Of a stretch of 40,067 nt of DNA, positions 7,822-15,301 are shown piece by piece. Position 1 is the first letter of the stretch, and each line of letters starts with the position of its first letter. The DNA is from Lachnospiraceae bacterium UBA7225 (lineage in GTDB: Bacteria > Bacillota > Clostridia > Lachnospirales > Lachnospiraceae), in the NCBI GenBank assembly GCA_002473385.1, contig DKTR01000074.1:2515-42581 (forward strand). Direction: 5' to 3'. Below the pieces are notes generated by a model. It ran no database searches, was not told the origin of the DNA, and was given only the letters and a program-made list of their open reading frames with translations. A program made the translations under genes and the position numbers.

Positions 7822-9201
7822 TTACAGCAGTGCCTTCTCCTTCCATTTCCCGCGCGCGTAGAAAAAGGCGGTGGCAAGTGCGCCGATCAGCCAGGAGCAG
7901 AGCAGTGAAAGGAACACACATTCCTGTCTTCCGTTCGGCAGCAGTTCACTGCGTGTCAGCCAGGCAATGCCGTATGCCACCGGTACACGCACGATGACGG
8001 TAGTAAAAATGGAGATCCACATTGGCGTCATGGTGTCACCCGCCCCACGCATCACACCGGAAAGACTCTGGGTGACTGCCATTGCGATATATCCGACAGC
8101 AATAATGCTCATCATCCGCATACTTAAATCCACCAGCTCCGCTGTGTTCGTGAAAATACCCATCAGATATCTTCCAAAAATCATAATCAGCCCGGTGAGG
8201 GTCGAAGTAGTCAGCACTGCGATGAATGTTCCTTGCTTCGCGCCCTTCATCACGCGGTCGTATTTGCGCGCGCCGACATTCTGTCCGGCATAGGTCGTCA
8301 TCGCCGAGCCGAAGGAGAAGTTCGGCAGCATTGCAAAACCGTCCACACGCATAACGATTACATTCGCCGCGATAAACATTTCTCCGAAGCTGTTGGTAAG
8401 CGACTGCACAATAATGGATGCCAGCGAAAAGATTGCCTGCGTCAGCCCGGACGGCAGACCAAGGCGTACCATATTCCCGGCATATTTTTTATGGAATCTC
8501 ATATACTTCCGTTTCATGTCAAAAAGATCCCTCATTCTTGCCAGACGGCGAAAGCACAGCCCCGCCGACACTGTCTGCGCAAGGATCGTAGCAAGCGCCA
8601 CACCGCTCACACCCATATTAAGCTTTGCCACAAAAAACAGATCCAGCACAATATTAAGGATAGTCGCTACCAGCAGATAAAGCAGCGCTGCAAAGGCGTC
8701 GCCCAGACCGCGCAGCACACCGCTGAGAATATTATAATAAGCGCTGCCTGCGCAGCCAACAAACATAATCAGCAGATAGGAGGCGCACCAGTCAATGATA
8801 CTGTCCGGTGTCTTTAAAAGCCGCAGCAGCGGTCTTGTAACAATCACGGAAACCACCATGATAATCAAAACGGCTGCGCCCGTGAGCAGCAGGCAGTTCC
8901 CGATCGTGTAAGAAAGCTCTTCCCGCTGTTTCGCCCCGAAATACTGGGCAACCATAATGCTTGCGCCCATACTGATCCCGATAAACAGCACCAGCAGAAG
9001 GTTTAAGATCGGCGCCGCACTGCCCACCGCCGCCAGTGCATTATCCCCGACATACCGCCCCACTACGATGCTGTCCACCGTGCTGTAAAGCTGCTGCGCA
9101 ATATTTCCGATCAGCATCGGCAGCGTAAAAATAAGAATCTGCTTCCATGGCTCGCCCACCGTCATATCTGTTGCCTTAAATAAATTCTTTATTTTTTCCA
9201 T
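7822..9201 (-). CDS. MATE family efflux transporter
   Basis: This 459-residue, roughly 12-helix membrane protein begins with MTVGEPWKQILIFTLPMLIGN, the usual N-terminus of MatE proteins of the NorM/DinF type. It shows the family pattern QQLYSTVDSIVVGRYVG in helix 1-2, GISMGASIMVAQYFGAK in the first half and its counterpart SFGSAMTTYAGQNVGA in the second half. Such proteins export cationic drugs or metabolites in exchange for Na+ or H+; the substrate is unknown here. The gene starts 19 bases after the terminator-like hairpin at 9220-9246, leaving no room for its own promoter between the two. It may therefore depend on read-through from the whiA-HPr transcript. Confidence 0.93.
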   Translation of the reverse strand: MEKIKNLFKATDMTVGEPWKQILIFTLPMLIGNIAQQLYSTVDSIVVGRYVGDNALAAVGSAAPILNLLLVLFIGISMGASIMVAQYFGAKQREELSYTIGNCLLLTGAAVLIIMVVSVIVTRPLLRLLKTPDSIIDWCASYLLIMFVGCAGSAYYNILSGVLRGLGDAFAALLYLLVATILNIVLDLFFVAKLNMGVSGVALATILAQTVSAGLCFRRLARMRDLFDMKRKYMRFHKKYAGNMVRLGLPSGLTQAIFSLASIIVQSLTNSFGEMFIAANVIVMRVDGFAMLPNFSFGSAMTTYAGQNVGARKYDRVMKGAKQGTFIAVLTTSTLTGLIMIFGRYLMGIFTNTAELVDLSMRMMSIIAVGYIAMAVTQSLSGVMRGAGDTMTPMWISIFTTVIVRVPVAYGIAWLTRSELLPNGRQECVFLSLLCSWLIGALATAFFYARGKWKEKALL

Positions 9202-9219
9202 TTTTCCTCACTTCCAAAA

Positions 9220-9246
9220 GAGACATCGGGGAAATCCCCGGTGTCT
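9220..9246 (-). terminator. Terminator-like hairpin between the HPr-like gene and the MATE gene
   Basis: On the minus strand GAGACACCGGGG... pairs with its mirror half with a single mismatch (stem of about 12 bases) and is followed by TTTT. The T-run is short, so termination may be partial. It lies 36 bases after the HPr-like stop codon and closes the valS-to-HPr gene run. Confidence 0.65.
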
Positions 9247-9281
9247 CCTTTCTCACATCCGTATTTTATGTATGTTAAATG

Positions 9282-9536
9282 TTAATGTGTGCTCAGGTAT
9301 TTTTCGATGTTGTTCATCGCTTCTTCTTCGTCTGTACCTTCTGCCTCAACAACGATCTTCTCTCCTGTTTCAAGCCCAAGCGTCATCATACCCATAATGC
9401 TCTTCGCATTTACACGTTTACCTTCTACTTCCACGTGAATCTGGCTGTCGTACTGACTTGCCACCTGTACCAGAAGTGCAACCGGTCTTGCCTCCAGCCC
9501 GTTGGCAATCTGAATCGTAATAGGTTTTTTAATCAT
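9282..9536 (-). CDS. HPr-like protein without the active-site histidine (Crh-like)
   Basis: The 84-residue product has the full HPr length and fold pattern. Known HPr proteins carry GLHARPA, with His15 phosphorylated by PTS enzyme I. Here the sequence is GLEARPV: Glu occupies position 15, and the codon GAG is unambiguous. Ser46 is kept in NAKSIMGMM, the site phosphorylated by HPr kinase. Bacillus Crh is the same kind of protein (Gln15, Ser46 kept) and also lies downstream of whiA. So this protein cannot relay phosphate to sugars but could act as a regulator through Ser46-P and CcpA-type partners; the role is inferred. Its ATG lies inside the 3' end of whiA (8-base overlap), suggesting translational coupling. 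Confidence 0.9.
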   Translation of the reverse strand: MIKKPITIQIANGLEARPVALLVQVASQYDSQIHVEVEGKRVNAKSIMGMMTLGLETGEKIVVEAEGTDEEEAMNNIEKYLSTH

Positions 9537-10509
9537 AATGTTTCTCCTCCTTATTATCTCTCAGTTCACTGGCTATCTCACTGAGCTTTCTCAGCCGGTG
9601 ATTCACACCGGATTTTCCTACCTGAGGAGTCAAAAGCATACCTAATTCCTTTAATGTCGCGTCCGGATTGGCTAACCGGACCTCTGCCATCTGTGCCAGA
9701 CCCTCCGATAAATCGCCAAATCCCCTGATGTCCTGAATATACTTGATATCCTCAATCTGTTTTACTGCCGCATTCACTGTCTTGTGAATATTGGCGGTTT
9801 CACAATTCACCTTACGGTTGACCGTATTTCGCATATCTTTTAAAATGCGTATATTTTCCAGTTCCATGAGTGCCTGGTGAGCCTCCATTACATTCAGCGC
9901 ATCCACAATCTGATCTCCCTCCTTCAGATATACTACAAAATATTTCTTTCGGGGGATAATCCTTGCCTCCAGTTCAAACGCCTTCAGCACGGACTGTATC
10001 TGCCTGGCACGGTACTCATCCGTACACGTAAACTCCAGGTGATAAAATTTCTGCGGATCACTGACAGAACCTGCCACCAGGAATGCGCCGCGCAAAAACG
10101 CACGCTTACAACAGGTCCGCTGTATAACCAGGCTGTCTGTAATATCCGGCGCTTCCTCCGCACCCATATAATCCAGACCGTCTCCCTTCAACAGCTTCAC
10201 TGCCTGCAGAATACGCACCGTATCCTCGTGTTTTTTCACATAAACTGTGTACACGCGGTTTCTGCTGCGCCCTCTGCCTTGTTTTATAGAAAGCTCAACT
10301 ACTATATTAAATGTTTTTCTCAATAATGTAAAGTACTTTCTTGCGACAGAAAGATTTTCCGTCTGCACCTTTAAGCAAAAATGCTCGCTCGCCGACACCG
10401 ACACACCGCCACACAGACTAATAATCGCCGCCATCTCGGCGATCCGGCAGTGTCTCGCCCCCGGCACGTGCCTGGAAAGCTCTTCTTTGATGTTGCCGGA
10501 AAAAGACAT
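9529..10509 (-). CDS. whiA: DNA-binding protein WhiA
   Basis: The 326-residue product matches WhiA over its whole length. It has an N-terminal MSFSGNIKEELSRHVP, a degenerate LAGLIDADG-type domain (TCCKRAFLRGAFLVAGSVSDP) and the C-terminal helix-turn-helix with LADPDATLKELG-like residues (NPDATLKELGMLL) and SGVNHRLRKL. WhiA proteins control sporulation septation in actinobacteria and chromosome segregation or division in Firmicutes. It follows rapZ by 21 bases and overlaps the HPr-like gene by 8 bases, as in the Bacillus yvcJ-yvcK-yvcL-crh order but without yvcK between. The start codon is preceded by a strong GGAGG-type site. Confidence 0.96.
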   Translation of the reverse strand: MSFSGNIKEELSRHVPGARHCRIAEMAAIISLCGGVSVSASEHFCLKVQTENLSVARKYFTLLRKTFNIVVELSIKQGRGRSRNRVYTVYVKKHEDTVRILQAVKLLKGDGLDYMGAEEAPDITDSLVIQRTCCKRAFLRGAFLVAGSVSDPQKFYHLEFTCTDEYRARQIQSVLKAFELEARIIPRKKYFVVYLKEGDQIVDALNVMEAHQALMELENIRILKDMRNTVNRKVNCETANIHKTVNAAVKQIEDIKYIQDIRGFGDLSEGLAQMAEVRLANPDATLKELGMLLTPQVGKSGVNHRLRKLSEIASELRDNKEEKHYD

Positions 10510-10530
10510 ATGCCCTCCCCTCCCGGAATG

Positions 10531-11388
10531 TTACCGGTTGATATCCCTGTGTTCTATTTTCACACTGTACTCCGTCTCATCCGCGAGCTGCTCATAAAGC
10601 TTATTTGCGATTGTCACCGAGCGGTGCTTCCCGCCTGTACAGCCTACACCGATCACCAGACGGTTCTTTCCCTCCAGCACATAATTCGGAATCAGAAATT
10701 TCACCATATCCGTGAGCTTTCCGAGAAATATACCCGCCTGGCTGCAGTTCATCACATACTCCTGTACCGGCAGGTCGTTGCCCGTCTGCTTCTTTAATTC
10801 CTCCACATAATATGGATTCGGCAAAAACCGCACATCAAACACCAGATCCGCGTCCGTAGGGATGCCGTATTTAAAACCGAACGATAAAATCGTCACCACC
10901 ATATTTTTAAATTCCTGATTCTGCACAAAGATCTTATTTAAGCTGCACACCAGCTCACGGATAAGCAGCTTACTGGTATCAATGATATAATCCGCCTTCT
11001 TTTTCAGAAACGCAAGCTGCCTGCGCTCTTCCTCGATTCCCTCGCTGATCCTGCGGTTACCCGTCATAGGATGTACGCGCCGCGTCTCCTTATAACGTTT
11101 GATCAGCGTCTCGTCCGAAGCATCCATAAATAAAATCTCATATGCATAGCCGGATTTCTCCATCTGCTCCAGATGGCCGCCGATATCCTGCAGCCCGTTT
11201 CCGTTGCGGATATCAATACCGATCGCCGCCTTTGTAATCTCTGTGCTCTGCGTGTACACCAGATCTACAAACGTCGGCAGCAGCGGAATCGGGAGATTAT
11301 CCACGCAGTAATATCCCAGATCCTCCAGTATTTTCAATGCGCTTACCTTTCCGGCACCTGACATGCCGGTCACAATCACAAGTCTCAT
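10531..11388 (-). CDS. rapZ: RNase adapter / nucleotide-binding protein RapZ (YvcJ)
   Basis: The 285-residue product has the RapZ N-terminal P-loop (VTGMSGAGK), DLGYYCVDNLPIPLLP, the Walker B region and the C-terminal GCTGGKHRSVTIANKL signature, so it is full length. In E. coli RapZ guides RNase E to a small RNA; in Bacillus YvcJ binds and hydrolyses nucleotides and affects competence. Oddly, the P-loop residue after the invariant Lys is Val (GKVS) instead of Ser or Thr, which normally binds Mg2+; the codon GTA is clear. It sits 30 bases after murB and 21 before whiA, with a GGAGG site before ATG 11388. Confidence 0.96.
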   Translation of the reverse strand: MRLVIVTGMSGAGKVSALKILEDLGYYCVDNLPIPLLPTFVDLVYTQSTEITKAAIGIDIRNGNGLQDIGGHLEQMEKSGYAYEILFMDASDETLIKRYKETRRVHPMTGNRRISEGIEEERRQLAFLKKKADYIIDTSKLLIRELVCSLNKIFVQNQEFKNMVVTILSFGFKYGIPTDADLVFDVRFLPNPYYVEELKKQTGNDLPVQEYVMNCSQAGIFLGKLTDMVKFLIPNYVLEGKNRLVIGVGCTGGKHRSVTIANKLYEQLADETEYSVKIEHRDINR

Positions 11389-11418
11389 CTGTCGTATTCC
11401 TCCCCGGCAGCGCTTACG

Positions 11419-12321
11419 TTAAAACTCTCCGAGCCGTTTTACCTCCGGCTCCAGAGAGACCGCAAATTTTTCCTGCACTGTATGCTGCACTGCTTCCATC
11501 AGCGCCACCACATCCGCCGCCGTTGCTCCTCCTGTATTGATGACAAAGCCGCAGTGCTTCTCGGAAACCTGCGCCCCGCCGACCGAAAAGCCGCGCAATC
11601 CGGCATCCATAATCAGCTTGCCCGCGAAATATCCCTCCGGGCGCTTGAAGGTACTGCCGGCGCTCGGATATTCGAGCGGCTGCTTCGTCACGCGCTTCTC
11701 CTTCAGCTCCTCCATGCGCGCCGCAATTTTCCCGCGTTCTCCGCGCTGCAGAGACAGCTTTGCCTCCGTCACCACATAGCCTCTGCGGGCAATAATACTG
11801 GTGCGGTACCCCATCTCCAGTTCACTGTTTAAAAGCGTGCAAAGCTCTCCGTTTTCATCAAGCACTGTCACCTCTGAAATAATATCCTTCATCTCCCCGC
11901 CGTATGCCCCGGCATTCATCACAACAGCCCCGCCGATCGTTCCCGGGATTCCGGCGGCAAATTCAAAGCCGGTAAGTTCTGCATCAAGAATGCGCTTCGC
12001 CGCCAGTGAATTGATCACACCCGCCTGCAGCGTCACCGTCTCTCCCTCAATGGAAATATTCTGAAAATTTTTAAAAAGCTGGATGACAACGCCGCGCACA
12101 CCCTTATCACCTACCAGCAGGTTGCTGCCATTGCCAATGATATGCCACGGCACCTGATTCTCCCGGCAAAAGGCGATCAGAGCGGCAAGCTCCCCGCTGC
12201 TGTGCGGCAGCACAAAATAATCTGCCGGACCGCCGATGCGGAATGTCGTGTGCCTGCTCATCGGCTCCTGCACACACACATTCGTCTCTCCTGCTATCTC
12301 ACATAATCTCTGATAAATCAT
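11419..12321 (-). CDS. murB: UDP-N-acetylmuramate dehydrogenase
   Basis: MurB reduces UDP-GlcNAc-enolpyruvate to UDP-MurNAc with NADPH and FAD, the second step of peptidoglycan precursor synthesis, in the cytoplasm. The 300-residue product has the FAD domain (HTTFRIGGPADYFVLP, IGNGSNLLVGD, GIPGTIGGAVVMNAGAYG), the substrate-domain motif SAGSTFKRPEG with the catalytic serine, and a C-terminal HCGFVINTGGATAADV. The length and the lack of the E. coli tyrosine loop point to the type II form common in Firmicutes. It is 12 bases from the upstream GtrA-YfhO gene and 30 from rapZ. A GGGGG ribosome site precedes ATG 12321. Confidence 0.97.
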   Translation of the reverse strand: MIYQRLCEIAGETNVCVQEPMSRHTTFRIGGPADYFVLPHSSGELAALIAFCRENQVPWHIIGNGSNLLVGDKGVRGVVIQLFKNFQNISIEGETVTLQAGVINSLAAKRILDAELTGFEFAAGIPGTIGGAVVMNAGAYGGEMKDIISEVTVLDENGELCTLLNSELEMGYRTSIIARRGYVVTEAKLSLQRGERGKIAARMEELKEKRVTKQPLEYPSAGSTFKRPEGYFAGKLIMDAGLRGFSVGGAQVSEKHCGFVINTGGATAADVVALMEAVQHTVQEKFAVSLEPEVKRLGEF

Positions 12322-12333
12322 GGAAAACCCCCT

Positions 12334-15291
12334 TTATACTTCTACTCCTGCCATCTGCTCTTCCTTTTCGGGACACCTTTGCAGTCTGCCCTCCACATAG
12401 CAGCTCACAAGGAACAACGCTACACAAATCAGCGACAGAAGGCTGCCGGACCACAATCCCGCCGGAGTAAAGGTCATAGAAATTTCATGGTCGCCCGGCT
12501 CCAGATCCAGCCCCATCAGCGCGCCGCCCACACGGTAAGTTTCCGTCTCCACGCCGTCTACAAGTACCTTCCAGCCATCATCATAGGGAATTGTCAGCAA
12601 CAGTGTGCCCGCCTCATCCACATGGATCGTCCCGGAAAGCTGGTTGCCGGATTCCTGCACGTTCTCCAGCTGGTTTGCGGCAAGCTTGTCGTATACCGCC
12701 CGGTACTCCTCATCCGTGCAGGTATAAACGCGCACCGGCACCGGCGTATCCTTTCCTTCCTTATATTTAATGGTAATATTCGCCTTGCTGTTTTCGCCCT
12801 CTTCCGTGACAGTCCCAAGATTAAAGACATTGGTTGTATAATTATTAATGGTCTTTTCGTACTGAGGCGTCTTAATGGTGATGCTCTCCACATTCTCCGT
12901 AAATTCGATATAGGTCTGCTCACCCGGATGCAGGCGGATAATATAGGTCGGTCCTTCCTCCAGAGAATACGCCTCACGCAGCGTATAGAAAAATGGCACT
13001 CCGGTCGCCAGAGCAGCAAAGTCGTCCTGCACCTTCATCGGCAGCCGGTCTTCAATTTCCCAGTTTTTGATATCCGCAGACACCATAAAGCCGACTGACA
13101 GAGCATCCTCATTCTTATATAGTGTGAGCGGCTCCTCATAATCCACCTTATCCATCTGATACAGCGTATCGCCTCCTGATTTTGAAACGACGTAATGGAC
13201 ACCGAACACATCATTAAACAGCTTTGTTACGCCATTGTACCCAGTCTTATTGGTACGTGCCTCCATACCGATACTGCGGCACAGATTCACAGTCGCTTCC
13301 GGCATAGTTGAGGAAAACAGCACCAGCCCGTTTGCGCCCAGGAACATGTTTTCATTGCGCATCCTCTGGCTGTCGATCTCGCTGCGGAAGAATCCTTTGC
13401 TGTCCTTCTGCCGTGCAATCATCGTCTGGTACGCCTTCTGCTCATCCACATAGGTACTCCTGCCCACAGTCCCGTTCATGCAGACACCGTAAATACCGGT
13501 GGCGATCATCTCCGCTGACATCAGTGAGATCAGCATGGTCTTTACAACCGTAAAGCCCTTTGTCAGTCCCTGCAGAAGCAGCAGCAGAATACCGTACACA
13601 GCAAGCAGAATCAGCGTAGTCACATAAACATACCATTCCCGTTCCCCGACATTCGCATACATACAGTATGTGGCAAAACCGACTGGAAGAATCCAGGAAA
13701 TTGCCAGCCGCCAGATCTCCAGCTTCCGTATATGCCGCAGAGCATCAAAGCCCATCAACAGAATCAGCCCGATGTAGATAAACGCGAAACGGTTTGGAAG
13801 CCCGTTCTGTATATGGAAGCCATGCCAGATGTAATTCAGCATATTAAAATTCATGCTGAGCAGCAGAATACCCATCAGCACGACCCTGGACAAACGCTCC
13901 TTGAAACTGAGTTCCTTATCTAAAATATATAAGATAACCAGAATCAAAATGATCACGCCGCAGTAAATATTTACACCCGACTGATCGTCGTAAATATTGA
14001 TCGGCTCAACCAGCGCAAAGTGCCCGGTCCACTGTGTGATACCGTCCGTATAAAATTTAATCTTTGAGGGAAAGCTGCTGTCCGCCGACTCGGTCAGACC
14101 GAGCGCAAGATACGCCGGAAGCAGCACCAGCGCCGCCATGCCGCCTCCAAGAAGCGCATGCCAGGCAAAACGCAATCCGGAAACAAAAAATTTCTTAATT
14201 GCAAATTTCCTTGCCGCCACCCAGTTTGCCAGAAAGTACAAACAGGAAAACAAACACAGCATATAACCAATATAGTAATTGCAGTATACCCCGTAAAACA
14301 GGGCACCGGTAAATAATTTTCCGCTTTTGCCGGCACAGATGCGCTCAATACCCATCATAACAAGCGGAAGCACCATCACACTGTCCAGCCACATAATATT
14401 GAAATAATAGCCGATCATAAAGGCGCTGAGCGCGTACATGCAGGCAAACGGCACCGGCAGGTAATCCTTTCCCTCCCCGCGCTCAGACAGGTACCAGGCA
14501 AAGATTGCCCCGGAGAGGGCGATCTTCAGCAGGATCAGATATGCCATAAAATCCATGACATGATCCATGGAAACTGCTGTCAGCAGGAAATTGAAGGGAC
14601 TGGCCAGATAATAGGCAAGCGTTGCCCACATGTTATAGCCGAGCCCGCCCCCGAAGGAGTACAAAAGCGACTCACTGCCTGTCAGCTTCTGCTGGAAATC
14701 TGTAAAAAACGGCAGATACTGATGCAGGGAATCTATGATCAGCACACCGTGATCGCCAAACGGATACACCCCGTTGACAATATAGGCAGCCAGCATCGTC
14801 ACTGCCGGAATGGCAAACGAGATCCAGACGCACCGTTTCCTGCGGATGGCTGCACGCCTCTCCCGCATCGTACACTCCGTCTTTTTGCTGCTGAACACAA
14901 ACACCTTGCTGAACACAAAATTCAGCACCAGCACAACAAACTGGATCAGCAGCTTGGCCAGCATATCGTTCATACCCCAGACACTGCTGAGCAGCACCGT
15001 GCCAAAAATCTCAATAAACATAGTGATGGCACGCATCCCGACAAAGCTCGCCATCTCTGAAAGCAATTCACGCAAAGTATGCGTTTTGCTCTCGAATACA
15101 AAAATCTTATTTACTGCATAAGCAAAGAAAATAGAGAGCAGAATCGAGAAAAAGTTTGCTTTTGTGACATCCACGGAAAAGACTGTCCGCAAAAGGAAGT
15201 AGCTGACAAAGTTTACCATCGTGGTACAGCCTCCGAAAAAGATGTAGCGCACGATTCTGTTGTAATAAAGCTTTTTTATAAATTCTGACAT
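12334..15291 (-). CDS. GtrA-YfhO fusion membrane protein
   Basis: This 985-residue protein joins two families in one frame. Residues 1-137 form a four-helix GtrA domain (RYIFFGGCTTMVNFVSYFLL, FAYAVNKIFVF, LNFVFSKVFVF), linked to flipping or transfer of lipid-linked sugars. After a short basic linker (about 138-152) comes a YfhO-type protein: many membrane helices, the exported loop GDHGVLIIDSLHQYLPFF with its Asp, and a long C-terminal extracytoplasmic beta domain closed by a last helix (GSLLSLICVALFLVSCYVEG). Bacillus YfhO is involved in glycosylation of lipoteichoic acid, and relatives are GT-C-like. The fusion suggests that one protein both supplies and transfers a lipid-linked sugar at the cell surface. 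It is 10 bases after addA and 12 before murB. Confidence 0.9.
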   Translation of the reverse strand: MSEFIKKLYYNRIVRYIFFGGCTTMVNFVSYFLLRTVFSVDVTKANFFSILLSIFFAYAVNKIFVFESKTHTLRELLSEMASFVGMRAITMFIEIFGTVLLSSVWGMNDMLAKLLIQFVVLVLNFVFSKVFVFSSKKTECTMRERRAAIRRKRCVWISFAIPAVTMLAAYIVNGVYPFGDHGVLIIDSLHQYLPFFTDFQQKLTGSESLLYSFGGGLGYNMWATLAYYLASPFNFLLTAVSMDHVMDFMAYLILLKIALSGAIFAWYLSERGEGKDYLPVPFACMYALSAFMIGYYFNIMWLDSVMVLPLVMMGIERICAGKSGKLFTGALFYGVYCNYYIGYMLCLFSCLYFLANWVAARKFAIKKFFVSGLRFAWHALLGGGMAALVLLPAYLALGLTESADSSFPSKIKFYTDGITQWTGHFALVEPINIYDDQSGVNIYCGVIILILVILYILDKELSFKERLSRVVLMGILLLSMNFNMLNYIWHGFHIQNGLPNRFAFIYIGLILLMGFDALRHIRKLEIWRLAISWILPVGFATYCMYANVGEREWYVYVTTLILLAVYGILLLLLQGLTKGFTVVKTMLISLMSAEMIATGIYGVCMNGTVGRSTYVDEQKAYQTMIARQKDSKGFFRSEIDSQRMRNENMFLGANGLVLFSSTMPEATVNLCRSIGMEARTNKTGYNGVTKLFNDVFGVHYVVSKSGGDTLYQMDKVDYEEPLTLYKNEDALSVGFMVSADIKNWEIEDRLPMKVQDDFAALATGVPFFYTLREAYSLEEGPTYIIRLHPGEQTYIEFTENVESITIKTPQYEKTINNYTTNVFNLGTVTEEGENSKANITIKYKEGKDTPVPVRVYTCTDEEYRAVYDKLAANQLENVQESGNQLSGTIHVDEAGTLLLTIPYDDGWKVLVDGVETETYRVGGALMGLDLEPGDHEISMTFTPAGLWSGSLLSLICVALFLVSCYVEGRLQRCPEKEEQMAGVEV

Positions 15292-15301
15292 TTCTGACTC
15301 C

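Noticed and set aside
7822..7921. A separate small minus-strand gene between the regulator relic and the MATE gene end (7733-7921)
   Set aside because: Most of it overlaps the MATE coding region in another frame, and the remainder is frameshifted relic sequence.
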